Below, one piece after another: positions 7,219 to 16,274 of a stretch of 36,351 nucleotides of DNA. The stretch lies in assembly GCA_003818285.1 (NCBI GenBank), contig RPRB01000028.1:1-36351 (forward strand), read 5' to 3'. The notes under the pieces are model-generated. The model did not search any database. It was given only the letters and a program-made list of their open reading frames with translations, and was not told the origin of the DNA. How positions within the stretch are numbered: the first letter of the stretch is position 1; each line of letters begins with the position of its first letter. Made by a program: the position numbers and the translations under genes. This DNA comes from Myxococcaceae bacterium (GTDB lineage Bacteria > Myxococcota > Myxococcia > Myxococcales > Myxococcaceae).

Positions 7219-8379
7219 ATGCCCCCCACCCCCCGTTCCGCACTCAGCACGCAGCCCAAGCGCGGCGAGACCCGCGCCGAGCGACCAGACACCTCCGGCG
7301 GGAGTGACGAGGTGTCAGACACCTTCGACAGTGCCCGCGACCAGGTGTCAGACACCTTCGGCCATGTGCGGGCCGCGGGCCTCGGGCGGTGGATCGCGGT
7401 GCTCGCCTTCATCGTTCTCGCGCGTGCCACTCCGGCGTGGGCCGCGCGCGTCGAGGAGATCGGCTGCATCGGCAACACGGTCTCGGACCTCGATCGTGCC
7501 CGCGACTTCTACGTCCGGGTCCTTGGCTTCCGTGCCGACGGTGAGCGCGAGGAGGCCGGCCCGGAGCTGGAGCGCCGCACCGGGGTGTTCGCCGCCCGCA
7601 CCCGCACCGCTCGCCTCGTCCTCGGTAGCGAGTGCCTCGAGCTGACCGAGTACCTCGCCCAGAAGGGGCGCCCGGTGCCCTCCGATTCCCGCAGCAACGA
7701 CCGCGACTTTCAGCACGTGGCGATCGTCGTCTCCGACATGGACCGCGCCTACGCGCGGCTGCGAGAGGCCCGCGTGGAGCACGCCTCGTCCGGCCCTCAG
7801 GAGCTTCCCGCCTGGAACCCGTCCGCAGGCGGCATCAAGGCCTTCTACTTCCGGGACCCGGACCGCCACGTGCTGGAGATCATCTGGTTCCCGCCCGGGA
7901 AGGGCGCCGAGCGCTGGCACCGCTCCGGGAAGAACGTCCCACTCACCCTGGGCATCGACCACACCGCGGTGGTGGTGAACGACACCGAAGCCTCGCTCGC
8001 CTTCTACCGCGATCGGCTGGGCATGCCCGAGGCCGGCCACTCCGAGAATCACGGTCCGGAGCAGGAGCGCCTCAACGGCGTCTTCGGAGCCCGGCTGCGC
8101 ATCACCCAGGTCCGGGCGCCGAAAGGCCCGGGGGTCGAACTCCTCGAGTACCTCGCGCCGCGCGATGGACGCCCGTACCCCCTCGACGCGCGCGGGAGCG
8201 ACGTCTTCCACTGGCACGTCCGGATTCGGTCGTCCGAGGCGCCGACGCTCGTGTCCGCGCTGCGCACCGCCCGTGCGTCCTTCGTCACGCTCCCCGGCGC
8301 GGCCGCTCCTTCCTCCACCCTCCTTCCGCTCCGGGTACGCGACCCGGACGGGCACGTCCTCCAGCTGGAGACTCCATGA
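7219..8379 (+). CDS. Tandem vicinal-oxygen-chelate (glyoxalase-fold) protein, exported or membrane-anchored
   Basis: This 386-residue protein has two VOC domains, about 75-230 (begins [21 protein letters not shown], ends [12 protein letters not shown]) and about 240-385 ([20 protein letters not shown], ends [11 protein letters not shown]). VOC proteins bind a metal and act as lyases, dioxygenases or isomerases; the exact reaction is not evident. A hydrophobic stretch at about 54-74 ends in an Ala-x-Ala signal-type site. The first 49 residues come largely from in-frame palindromic repeats (two VSDTF copies). ATG 7219 has a strong GAGGAG and a matching promoter; GTG 7366 would give a normal signal peptide but has no ribosome site. 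It overlaps the GH63 gene by ATGA. Confidence 0.8.
   Translation: MPPTPRSALSTQPKRGETRAERPDTSGGSDEVSDTFDSARDQVSDTFGHVRAAGLGRWIAVLAFIVLARATPAWAARVEEIGCIGNTVSDLDRARDFYVRVLGFRADGEREEAGPELERRTGVFAARTRTARLVLGSECLELTEYLAQKGRPVPSDSRSNDRDFQHVAIVVSDMDRAYARLREARVEHASSGPQELPAWNPSAGGIKAFYFRDPDRHVLEIIWFPPGKGAERWHRSGKNVPLTLGIDHTAVVVNDTEASLAFYRDRLGMPEAGHSENHGPEQERLNGVFGARLRITQVRAPKGPGVELLEYLAPRDGRPYPLDARGSDVFHWHVRIRSSEAPTLVSALRTARASFVTLPGAAAPSSTLLPLRVRDPDGHVLQLETP
7287..7360. repeat. AGGTGTCAGACACCT palindromic repeats inside the 5' end of the VOC gene
   Basis: Two perfect copies of AGGTGTC-A-GACACCT lie at 7310-7324 and 7343-7357, exactly 33 bases apart and each followed by TCG. A half copy (CAGACACCT) lies at 7286-7294. 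The 33-base step is 11 codons, so the repeat is read twice in one frame as VSDTF. Related copies lie at 5364 and 5430, on the other side of the ECF operon. The shape resembles REP/RAYT-type extragenic palindromes, but no transposase is present in the window. Confidence 0.75.
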
Positions 8380-11099
8380 GCCGCATCATCAGCAAGCTTC
8401 GCACCACACCCATCGATGCCGAGGAGCGCCGTCTCGACGAGTCCCGGCGCAGGGAGAAGCACTGGAAGCGCTGGGGTCCGTACCTCAGCGAGCGGGCCTG
8501 GGGCACCGTGCGCGAGGACTACAGCCCGGGAGGAACCGCCTGGGACGATCTCCCGCACGATCACGCGCGCTCGCGCGCCTACCGCTGGAACGAGGACGGC
8601 ATCGCCGGGATCTCCGACCGGCACCAGACCCTCTGCTTCGCGCTGGCGCTCTGGAACGGCGTGGATCCGATCCTGAAGGAGCGCCTCTTCGGCCTCACCG
8701 GGCAGGAAGGGAACCACGGCGAGGACTGCAAAGAGCTCTACTGGTACCTGGACAGCACGCCGACCCACTCGTTCATGCGGATGCTCTACAAGTATCCGCA
8801 GCGCGCCTACCCCTACGAGGAGCTGCTCCGGCGGAACCGCGAGACGGGCCGGGACAACCGCGAGGTCGAGCTGCTCGACACCGGCGCCCTCGACGAGAAC
8901 CGGTACTTCGACGTCCAGGTCGACTACGCCAAGGCCGACGCGGAGGACATCCTCGTCCACCTCTCGGTGAGCAACCGGGGCCCGGACCAGGCGCACCTGC
9001 ACCTCCTCCCGACACTCTGGTTCCGGAACGTCTGGTCGTGGGGGCGTGGTGAGCCGAAGCCGCGGCTGGAGGCGCTCCCCGACGCCAGCGGCCGCGCGGT
9101 TGGCGTCCGAACCGAGCACCCCGTCCAGGGCAGCTTCACCCTGCGGACCGATGCCGACGCCGAGTGGCTCTTCACCGAGAACGAGACCAACTCCCTGCGG
9201 CTCTGGGGCGCGCCGAACGCCTCGCCCTACGTGAAGGACGCCTTCCATGCCCGGGTCATCGAGGGGCGCACCGAGGCGGTGAACCCCGCTCAGGTCGGCA
9301 CCAAGTCGGCGGCCTGGATCCAGCTCACCCTGCCCGCCGGCGCGACACGGACCATCCGGCTCCGGCTCAACCGCGGTGAACTCCACACCCCGGGAGGTTC
9401 AGGAGTCGGCGACGACTTCGATGCGGTGTTCGCCGCGCGCAGGGCGGAGGCAGACGCGTTCTACGCGAAGGTCATCCCCGCCGAGCTCAGCGACGACGGG
9501 CGCAACGTCATGCGCCAAGCCCTGGGGGGGATGCTCTGGAGCAAGCAGTTCTACCACTACGTGGTCCGCGACTGGCTCGAGGGCGACGCGGGCCACCCGC
9601 CGCCGCCCGACTCGCGCAAGGGCGGGCGCAACAGCGACTGGGGGCACCTCCACAACGCCGACGTGCTGAGCATGCCGGACAAGTGGGAGTACCCCTGGTA
9701 CGCGGCCTGGGACCTCGCCTTCCACTGCATCCCGCTCGCGCTGGTCGACTCCGACTTCGCAAAGGAGCAGCTGATTCTCATGCTCCGCGAGTGGTACATG
9801 CACCCCAACGGGCAGATCCCCGCCTACGAGTGGGCGTTTGGTGACGTGAACCCGCCGGTGTTCGCCTGGGCCGCGCTGCGCGTCTACCAGATCGAGAAGA
9901 AGCGCCGAGGCGCTGGAGACCTGGCCTTCCTCCGCAGGGTCTTCCACAAGCTGATGCTGAACTTCACCTGGTGGGTGAACCGGAAGGACGCCGAGGGCCG
10001 CAACGTGTTCCAGGGCGGCTTCCTGGGGCTGGACAACATCGGCGTGTTCGACCGGAGCGCGCCGCTGCCCACCGGCGGGCACATCGAGCAGTCCGACGGC
10101 ACCAGCTGGATGGCGATGTACTGCCTGAACATGCTCCGCATCTCGATGGAGCTCGCCTGCGCGGACGAGACTTACGAGGACGTGGCGAGCAAGTTCTGGG
10201 AGCACTTCGTCAACATCGCCCACGCGATGAACACGCTCGGGCTCTGGGACGAGGAGGACGGCTTCTACCACGACGTGCTCCACTTGCCGGACGGCCGGCG
10301 CATCCCGCTCCGGATGCGGAGCATGGTGGGCCTCATCCCGCTCTACGCAGTGGAGACGCTGGATCCTGGGCAGCTGGCGAAGGTGCCTGCCTTTGCCCGG
10401 CGCCTGGAGTGGTTCATCGACCACCGCCCGGACCTCACCGCCGGCGTGGCCTGCATGCGGACGCCGGGAAAGGCGGGCCGGCGACTGTTCAGCATCGTCA
10501 ACCCCGATCGGCTCCGCCGCATGCTGCAGCGGATGCTCGACGAGGACGCGTTCCTCAGCCCCTACGGCATCCGGAGCGTGAGCCGCGAACACCTGGACCG
10601 GCCGTACACGCTCGACCTGAACGGGACGAGCAACGGCGTGCGCTACGAGCCGGCGGAGAGCAGCACCGGCCTCTTCGGCGGCAACAGCAACTGGCGTGGG
10701 CCGATCTGGTTCCCGGTCAACTACCTCCTGGTCGAGTCGCTCCAGAAATTCCACCACTACCTGGGGGACTCCTTCACCGTGGAGTACCCGGCCCGCTCGG
10801 GAAGGCAGGCAACGCTGGCGGAAGTCGCCGCGGACATCTCGCGACGGCTCTCGCGCATCTTCCTCCGCGACGGCAGCGGCCGGCGCCCGGTGTTCGGAGG
10901 CCACCCCAGGCTGAACGGCGACCCGCATTTCCGGGACCTCATCCCCTTCCACGAGTACTTCCACGGCGACGACGGCTCCGGAGTCGGGGCGTCGCACCAA
11001 ACCGGCTGGACCGGCCTGGTCGCCAAACTCTTGCAACAAAGCCACGAGATGCCTGTCGAGGAGTCCCCGGCGGCAGAACCGAAGAGGAGAGCGTCATGA
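8376..11099 (+). CDS. GH63-type glycoside hydrolase (glucosidase-like)
   Basis: This is a 907-residue cytoplasmic glycoside hydrolase of the GH63/mannosylglycerate-hydrolase-like group with an (alpha/alpha)6 catalytic domain. Conserved blocks are visible: [17 protein letters not shown] and [19 protein letters not shown] in the N-terminal half, the catalytic-type [14 protein letters not shown] at 437-450 (Asp446 as likely acid), [14 protein letters not shown], and [21 protein letters not shown] near the C-terminus. Bacterial members release glucose from short alpha-glucosides or glycosylated compatible solutes. It overlaps both neighbours by ATGA and sits among debranching, glucose-oxidising and transport genes. 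No signal peptide is seen. The substrate is inferred only as an alpha-glucoside. Confidence 0.88.
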   Translation: MSRIISKLRTTPIDAEERRLDESRRREKHWKRWGPYLSERAWGTVREDYSPGGTAWDDLPHDHARSRAYRWNEDGIAGISDRHQTLCFALALWNGVDPILKERLFGLTGQEGNHGEDCKELYWYLDSTPTHSFMRMLYKYPQRAYPYEELLRRNRETGRDNREVELLDTGALDENRYFDVQVDYAKADAEDILVHLSVSNRGPDQAHLHLLPTLWFRNVWSWGRGEPKPRLEALPDASGRAVGVRTEHPVQGSFTLRTDADAEWLFTENETNSLRLWGAPNASPYVKDAFHARVIEGRTEAVNPAQVGTKSAAWIQLTLPAGATRTIRLRLNRGELHTPGGSGVGDDFDAVFAARRAEADAFYAKVIPAELSDDGRNVMRQALGGMLWSKQFYHYVVRDWLEGDAGHPPPPDSRKGGRNSDWGHLHNADVLSMPDKWEYPWYAAWDLAFHCIPLALVDSDFAKEQLILMLREWYMHPNGQIPAYEWAFGDVNPPVFAWAALRVYQIEKKRRGAGDLAFLRRVFHKLMLNFTWWVNRKDAEGRNVFQGGFLGLDNIGVFDRSAPLPTGGHIEQSDGTSWMAMYCLNMLRISMELACADETYEDVASKFWEHFVNIAHAMNTLGLWDEEDGFYHDVLHLPDGRRIPLRMRSMVGLIPLYAVETLDPGQLAKVPAFARRLEWFIDHRPDLTAGVACMRTPGKAGRRLFSIVNPDRLRRMLQRMLDEDAFLSPYGIRSVSREHLDRPYTLDLNGTSNGVRYEPAESSTGLFGGNSNWRGPIWFPVNYLLVESLQKFHHYLGDSFTVEYPARSGRQATLAEVAADISRRLSRIFLRDGSGRRPVFGGHPRLNGDPHFRDLIPFHEYFHGDDGSGVGASHQTGWTGLVAKLLQQSHEMPVEESPAAEPKRRAS

Positions 11100-12199
11100 A
11101 GGCCGTCGCGGTGTTCCCTGGCAAGGCGGGCAGCGCCCACCTCGCCGAGCTTTCCCGCCCGAAGATCTCCGACGTCCCCGGCGGCCGAGGGGTCCGGGTG
11201 GAGGTTCTCCGGGTCGGCGTCGACGGCACCGACCGGGAGATCAACGACGCGGATTACGGCGAGGCTCCCGCCGGCTCACCCTTCCTGGTCCTCGGCCACG
11301 AGAGCCTCGGTCGGGTGGTGGAGGTCGGCCCGAACGTCACCGAGCTCCAGCCCGGAGATCTGGCGGTGGCGATGGTCCGCCGACCCGGGACCAGCGTCTA
11401 CGACGCGATAGGGATGCAGGACTTCACCACCGACGATGCCTACTTCGAGCGCGGCATCAGTCGCCTTCACGGCTTCCTCACCGAGGAGTACGTGGACAGC
11501 GCCGACTGGATCGTGAAGCTGCCCTCCACCCTGTCGAAGGTCGGCGTGCTGCTCGAGCCGATGACGGTGGTGGAGAAGGGTATCGGTCAGGCCTTCGAGG
11601 CCCAGCGGCGCCTCCGGGTCTGGCGGCCGCGACGGGCCGCGGTGCTGGGAGCGGGCACCATCGGCCTCATGGCGACGCTGGTCCTCCGGCTCCGCGGCCT
11701 GGCGGTGGACACCTTCGCCCTCAGCCCACGCCCCAACACGAACGCGACCCTGGTGGAGGCGACCGGCGCCCGGTACGTCTGCGGGCAGGACCGCAACGTG
11801 GTGCAGGCGGCCGAGGCGGAGGGTGGCTACGACCTCGTGTTCGAGTGCTCCGGGTTCAGTCCGCTGGTGTTTGACGGCATGCGAGCGCTGGCAAAGAACG
11901 GGGTGCTGGTCCTCTCCAGCATCACCGGCGGCGAGCGGAAGGTCGACGTGCCGTCGGACGCGATCAACCAGTCCTTCGTTCTCGGCAACAAGCTGATGCT
12001 GGGAACCGTGAACGCCGGGCGGGGGGACTTCGAGCAGGGGGTGCGCGATCTGGTCCAGTCCGAGGCCGCCTACCCCGGGTGGCTCGAGCAGCTCCTCACT
12101 CATCCCGTGCGCGGGCTCGAGAACTGGCCGATGCTCTTCGAGGCGCTGAACGGCAAGAAGGGGGTCATCAAGGCCTTCCTCGAGGTCTGTCCTTCGTGA
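11096..12199 (+). CDS. Glucose 1-dehydrogenase-like medium-chain dehydrogenase
   Basis: This is a 367-residue zinc-type MDR enzyme closest in layout to archaeal-type glucose dehydrogenases. It has a catalytic-zinc GHES (His68-Glu69) and Asp43 where other MDRs have Cys. The [14 protein letters not shown] block and the Rossmann motif [11 protein letters not shown] precede a nucleotide domain. It should oxidise glucose to gluconolactone with NAD(P). The structural-zinc cysteines expected between RRPG and ERGI are absent ([20 protein letters not shown]), so that lobe has lost its zinc. ATG 11096 has GAGGAG 6-11 bases upstream and overlaps the GH63 stop; its own stop overlaps the next GTG start. 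It probably removes glucose released by the GH63 and debranching enzymes. Confidence 0.85.
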   Translation: MKAVAVFPGKAGSAHLAELSRPKISDVPGGRGVRVEVLRVGVDGTDREINDADYGEAPAGSPFLVLGHESLGRVVEVGPNVTELQPGDLAVAMVRRPGTSVYDAIGMQDFTTDDAYFERGISRLHGFLTEEYVDSADWIVKLPSTLSKVGVLLEPMTVVEKGIGQAFEAQRRLRVWRPRRAAVLGAGTIGLMATLVLRLRGLAVDTFALSPRPNTNATLVEATGARYVCGQDRNVVQAAEAEGGYDLVFECSGFSPLVFDGMRALAKNGVLVLSSITGGERKVDVPSDAINQSFVLGNKLMLGTVNAGRGDFEQGVRDLVQSEAAYPGWLEQLLTHPVRGLENWPMLFEALNGKKGVIKAFLEVCPS

Positions 12200-14262
12200 G
12201 CACGCGGGTGACCAGCGCCGCGCCCGCCACCGCCCCGGGAGCCCCGGTGTCCGCCGTCCGCACGCCGGCGCCCATCGAGCTGCCCCGGGAGGTGTGCACG
12301 CTCTACCCGCGCGCCTCGCGCCTGGAGTGGCTGCTCACCAACGGCACCGGCGGCTTCGCGATGGGCACCGTCGCCGGATCGAACACCCGGCGCTACCACG
12401 GGCTGCTGGTGGCCAGCCTCCATCCGCCGGTGGCCCGGGTGGTGACGCTCGCCCGGCTCGAGGAGTCCGCGCTCACACCAGGGGGAGCGGTGCCGCTCTC
12501 GGTCAACCAGTACCCCAACACGCTCTACCCGGACGGGTACACCCGCCTGGTGCGCTTCTCGCTCGACGACGGGCCGGCGTGGACCTGGTCGGTCGGTGGG
12601 GCCGAGATCGAACGACGGGTGCGGCTCGTCCCGGGAGCCCAGACGGTGGTCGTCCGGTACGCAAGCTCGGCGCCGGCGCGGCTCCGGATCGAGCCCCTGC
12701 TCGCCTTCCGCGACTACCACGCGCTCACCCGCCGTAGTCCCGACGCCTGGACCGGCTTCGAGGAGCAGACCGGGGCGCAGGGGAGGGTGGTGCGCTTCCA
12801 GCCGTACGGGGGCCTTCCCTCGTTGCGCATCGCTCACCGGGGCGGGCCGTTCTCCGGCGCGCCGGCGTGGCACGAGAACGTCGAGTACCTCGAGGAGCTG
12901 GACCGCGGACTAGACTTTCGCGAGGACCTCCTGCTCCCGGGCAGCTTCGAGCTGGAGGTCGCGCCCGGCCACCCGCAGATCGTCGTGGCGACGGTCGAGG
13001 CCGCCTCCACGCTCGACCTCGATGCCCTCGGCGCGCTCTTCGGCCGTGCCGAGCCGCGCGTGCGGCCGCCGACTCCAGGGCGGCAAGGCAGCCGCGGGGA
13101 CGACCTCGGCGAGGGACGTGCCCGGCTGGAGCGCGCGGCCGACGCCTACCTCGTGCGGCGCGCGGACCGCTCGGCGACCGTCATCGCCGGATACCCTTGG
13201 TTCACCGACTGGGGGCGGGACACGATGATCTCCCTGCCCGGGCTCCTCGTGGCCCGTGGCCGGCTCGAGCTCGCGCGGGAGGTGCTGGAGGGCTTTCTCG
13301 CCCACCTCGACGGCGGGCTGGTCCCGAACCGCTTCCCCGACGCGGCGGGGCCGGCCGAGTACAACACGGTGGACGCGACGCTCTTCATGTTCCAGGCGGT
13401 CCACGCCTGGGAGCAGGCCGGCGGCTCTCCCGCGTTCATCCGCGACGTGTTCTACCCCGCGGCGTGCGGCATCGTGGACGCGCACCTGCGCGGAACGCAC
13501 CACGGCATCCACGTGGACCCGCGCGATGGGCTGCTGGTCGCCGGTGGGCCGGGAAGCAACCTGACCTGGATGGACGCGCGCGTCGACGGCGCGCCGGTCA
13601 CTCCCCGGCACGGCAAGCCGGTGGAGGTGAACGCGCTCTGGTACAACGCGCTCCGGCTGTCCGAGCGGTGGGCGCGGCAGGTCGGCGACGGCCCGCGCGC
13701 GCGCTCCTTCGGCCGCGACGCGGACCTGGTCGCCGGCGCCTTCGACCGTGCGTTCTGGAACGACGCACGGAGGTGCTGCTTCGACGTCATCCTGCCCGAG
13801 GGGCCGGATCCACGCCTCCGCCCGAACCAGCTCTTCGCGGTGGGCCTGCCTTTCCCCCTCCTCGACGGCCGCCGGCGGGCGATGGTGCTGGAGGCGGTGG
13901 AGGCGGCACTGGTGACCCCGGTGGGGCTGCGGACCCTCGCCCGGAGCGATCCCGGCTACCGGCCGACGTACCGCGGCGGGCCCGCCGAGCGGGACTCGGC
14001 GTACCACCAGGGGCTGGTGTGGCCCTGGCTGGTGGGCCCGTACGTGGACGCCCTGTTCGCGGTCCGGGGTTGTTGGGCGGAGACCCGGCCCCGGGCGCGC
14101 ACGGCCATCGGCTCGCTCGCCGCGCGCCTGGAGACCGGATGCCTCGGTCAGCTGCCTGAATGCTTCGAGCCGGAGCCGCCGTTTCGCCCGGTGGGCGCGC
14201 CGGCGCAGGCGTGGAGCGTGGCCGAGGTCCTGCGGGTCCTGGTGCGCCTCGGGGACGGCTGA
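12196..14262 (+). CDS. Glycogen debranching enzyme (amylo-alpha-1,6-glucosidase), first copy
   Basis: This 688-residue enzyme has a GDE N-terminal beta domain (about 30-300) with NGTGGFAMGTVAGSNTRRYH at about 49-68. The GH133-type (alpha/alpha)6 catalytic domain starts at YPWFTDWGRDTMISLPG (333-349) and runs through NRFPD, YNTVDATLF, NLTWMDAR and AYHQGLVWPW. It hydrolyses alpha-1,6 branch points in glycogen. GTG 12196 overlaps the upstream stop as GTGA. The last codon is 3 bases before the aquaporin start, so all are in one operon. A second, differently built debranching enzyme lies at 16267. Confidence 0.9.
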   Translation: MSTRVTSAAPATAPGAPVSAVRTPAPIELPREVCTLYPRASRLEWLLTNGTGGFAMGTVAGSNTRRYHGLLVASLHPPVARVVTLARLEESALTPGGAVPLSVNQYPNTLYPDGYTRLVRFSLDDGPAWTWSVGGAEIERRVRLVPGAQTVVVRYASSAPARLRIEPLLAFRDYHALTRRSPDAWTGFEEQTGAQGRVVRFQPYGGLPSLRIAHRGGPFSGAPAWHENVEYLEELDRGLDFREDLLLPGSFELEVAPGHPQIVVATVEAASTLDLDALGALFGRAEPRVRPPTPGRQGSRGDDLGEGRARLERAADAYLVRRADRSATVIAGYPWFTDWGRDTMISLPGLLVARGRLELAREVLEGFLAHLDGGLVPNRFPDAAGPAEYNTVDATLFMFQAVHAWEQAGGSPAFIRDVFYPAACGIVDAHLRGTHHGIHVDPRDGLLVAGGPGSNLTWMDARVDGAPVTPRHGKPVEVNALWYNALRLSERWARQVGDGPRARSFGRDADLVAGAFDRAFWNDARRCCFDVILPEGPDPRLRPNQLFAVGLPFPLLDGRRRAMVLEAVEAALVTPVGLRTLARSDPGYRPTYRGGPAERDSAYHQGLVWPWLVGPYVDALFAVRGCWAETRPRARTAIGSLAARLETGCLGQLPECFEPEPPFRPVGAPAQAWSVAEVLRVLVRLGDG

Positions 14263-14265
14263 GCC

Positions 14266-15072
14266 GTGCGCCGCTTCCTCGAGCACCTGCCGGAATACGC
14301 CATCGAGGCCGCGCTGCTCGGGGCCTTCATGGTCTCGGCATGCTGCTTTGGCGTGCTGCTCGAGCACCCGGACTCGCCGGTGCACCGGGCCGTCGGTGAT
14401 CCCTTCCTCCGGCGGGTCCTGATGGGCCTGGCGATGGGCGCGACGGCCGTCGCCATCATCTACTCGCCGTGGGGGGGCCGATCGGGGGCGCACATCAACC
14501 CGGCGACGACGCTGACCTTCTGGCGGCTGGGGAGGATCCGCGGGGCCGATGTCGCCGGCTACGTGGGCGCCCAGCTCGTGGGCGCGGTGGTCGGCGTGGC
14601 GCTCGCCTCGGCGCTGCTCGGTTCTCGCCTGGCGCACACCTCGGTGTCCTTCGTCGTCACCCGGCCAGGTCAGTGGGGGTCGCTCGTCGCGCTCGTCGGG
14701 GAGATCGTCATCTCCGCCATCCTCATGGCGGTCGTGGTGATGCTCGGTGGATCCCGGCTCGCACGCTTCACGGGCCTGGTCGTGGGCCTCCTGGTGGCGA
14801 CGTACATCACCGTGGAGGCCCCCATCTCCGGGATGAGCATGAACCCCGCGCGGTCGTTCGGGTCGGCCTGGGGCGCCGGACAGTGGGATGGGTTCTGGAT
14901 CTACGTGGCCGGACCGCTGCTGGGGATGAGCCTCGGGGCGACGCTCGCGGCCCGGGCACGGCCTCGCCCCGCCTGCCCGAAGCTCCACCATCCGGTCTCG
15001 CAACGCTGCATCTTCTGCGGTCACGCGCCGGCGGAGCAGCTCGAGCGGTCGGCGCTCCCCGCGGCGCGCTGA
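14266..15072 (+). CDS. MIP-family channel (aquaporin/glycerol facilitator) with Cys-rich tail
   Basis: This 268-residue channel has six membrane segments and both NPA motifs: HINPATT (Asn78-Pro79-Ala80) and SMNPARS (Asn193-Pro194-Ala195). It carries water or small neutral solutes through the inner membrane. The cytoplasmic C-terminal tail is unusual: Cys237, Cys248, Cys251 and His253 form C-x10-C-x2-C-x-H (within CPKLHHPVSQRCIFCGH), a possible metal- or redox-sensing knuckle. GTG 14266 follows the debranching stop by 3 bases. In this operon it suggests osmotic balance during sugar turnover; the specificity is not evident. Confidence 0.9.
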   Translation: MRRFLEHLPEYAIEAALLGAFMVSACCFGVLLEHPDSPVHRAVGDPFLRRVLMGLAMGATAVAIIYSPWGGRSGAHINPATTLTFWRLGRIRGADVAGYVGAQLVGAVVGVALASALLGSRLAHTSVSFVVTRPGQWGSLVALVGEIVISAILMAVVVMLGGSRLARFTGLVVGLLVATYITVEAPISGMSMNPARSFGSAWGAGQWDGFWIYVAGPLLGMSLGATLAARARPRPACPKLHHPVSQRCIFCGHAPAEQLERSALPAAR

Positions 15073-15206
15073 CACCGACCCGGGGTCTCCTCGCTCCCCG
15101 AGCACGCAGGCGGCTCGACCCTGGACCGCGGGGCAAGCTCGGGCTGCCACACCCGACTCCGCGACATAACTTCCTGTCGCTCATTCCACGATCGAGAGGA
15201 GGACGT

Positions 15207-16274
15207 GTGCGGATCGCGCAGGTGGCCCCGTTGTTCGAGAGCGTTCCGCCCCGGCGGTATGGCGGAACGGAACGCGTGGTCTCGTACCTGACGGAGGAGC
15301 TGGTCCGGCAAGGCCACCGGGTCACGCTCTTCGCCACCGGGGATTCGCAAACATCCGCCGAGCTGGTCCCCACCCTCGCCCGGCCGCTGCGGGGAGACCC
15401 GCACTGGCTCGTGCATGCCCTGATCCAGCTGGAGCAGGTGTTCCAGCGCGCCGAGGATTTCGACGTCCTTCACTTCCACACCGACCACCTGCATTACCCG
15501 CTGCTCCGTCACTGTGACATTCCGGTGGTGACCACGGCGCACGGCCGCCTCGACCTTCCCGGTCTGCCGAGGCTGCACCGGGTTTTCTCCGGCGCGGCGG
15601 TGGTCTCCATCTCCGAGGCGCAGCGGGCGCCGCTCCCGCAGGCGCGATGGGTGGGGACCGTCCACCACGGGCTGCCGCCAAGCCTGTACTGGCCGGGGAG
15701 CGGGGCCGGCGGCTACCTGGCCTTCGTGGGTCGCATCTCGCCCGAGAAGCGCCTCGACCGGGCGCTGGAGATTGCCCGCCGCGCGGGGCTCCCGCTCCAC
15801 ATCGGGGCGAAGGTAGACCCCGCCGACCGGGCGTACTTCGAACGCGAGATCGAGCCGCTTCTCGACCGCCCAGGAGTGAAGTACCTGGGCGAGATCGGAG
15901 ACCGGGAGAAGGGAGACCTCCTCGCAGACGCTCTCGCCGTGCTCTTCCCCATCGACTGGCCGGAACCGTTCGGGCTGGTGATGCTCGAGGCGATGGCCTG
16001 TGGCACCCCGGTGCTCGCCTTTCGCGGCGGCTCGGTCGAGGAGATCATCCGCCCGGGTGTGACCGGAGCGATCGTGGACACGGTGGACGAGGCGGTGGCG
16101 GCCCTTCCCGACGTGGTCCGGCTCGACCGGCGCAGATGCCGGGAGGAATTCGAGCGCCGATTCTCGGCGCGGCGGATGGCGCGGGACTACGTCCGGGTCT
16201 ACGAGCGGGTGATGGATGCCCCCTGGCGAGTCGCCGAGTCTGGCTGGAGTGCGGGAGCCGCCTCGAATGGCTGA
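15207..16274 (+). CDS. GT4-type glycosyltransferase
   Basis: This 355-residue retaining GT-B glycosyltransferase has the N-terminal glycine loop (APLFESVPPRRYGGTERVVSYL) and the C-terminal nucleotide-sugar motif EPFGLVMLEAMACGTP at 253-268, followed by FRGGSVEEII. Such enzymes move a hexose from an NDP-sugar to an acceptor. The start is GTG 15207, with GAGGAG about 7 bases upstream. It follows the aquaporin by a 134-base gap that may hold its own promoter (none clear), and overlaps the second debranching gene by 8 bases. The acceptor is unknown; glycogen, trehalose-like or lipid-linked sugars are all possible. Confidence 0.88.
   Translation: MRIAQVAPLFESVPPRRYGGTERVVSYLTEELVRQGHRVTLFATGDSQTSAELVPTLARPLRGDPHWLVHALIQLEQVFQRAEDFDVLHFHTDHLHYPLLRHCDIPVVTTAHGRLDLPGLPRLHRVFSGAAVVSISEAQRAPLPQARWVGTVHHGLPPSLYWPGSGAGGYLAFVGRISPEKRLDRALEIARRAGLPLHIGAKVDPADRAYFEREIEPLLDRPGVKYLGEIGDREKGDLLADALAVLFPIDWPEPFGLVMLEAMACGTPVLAFRGGSVEEIIRPGVTGAIVDTVDEAVAALPDVVRLDRRRCREEFERRFSARRMARDYVRVYERVMDAPWRVAESGWSAGAASNG

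Noticed and set aside
7310-7357. Two copies 33 bp apart taken as a CRISPR array
   Set aside because: Only two short palindromes, within a coding frame, no cas genes, and related copies lie far apart.
7366-8379. GTG 7366 as the VOC gene start
   Set aside because: Gives a neat signal peptide but has no ribosome site; ATG 7219 has GAGGAG and a matched promoter. Kept as an open alternative.
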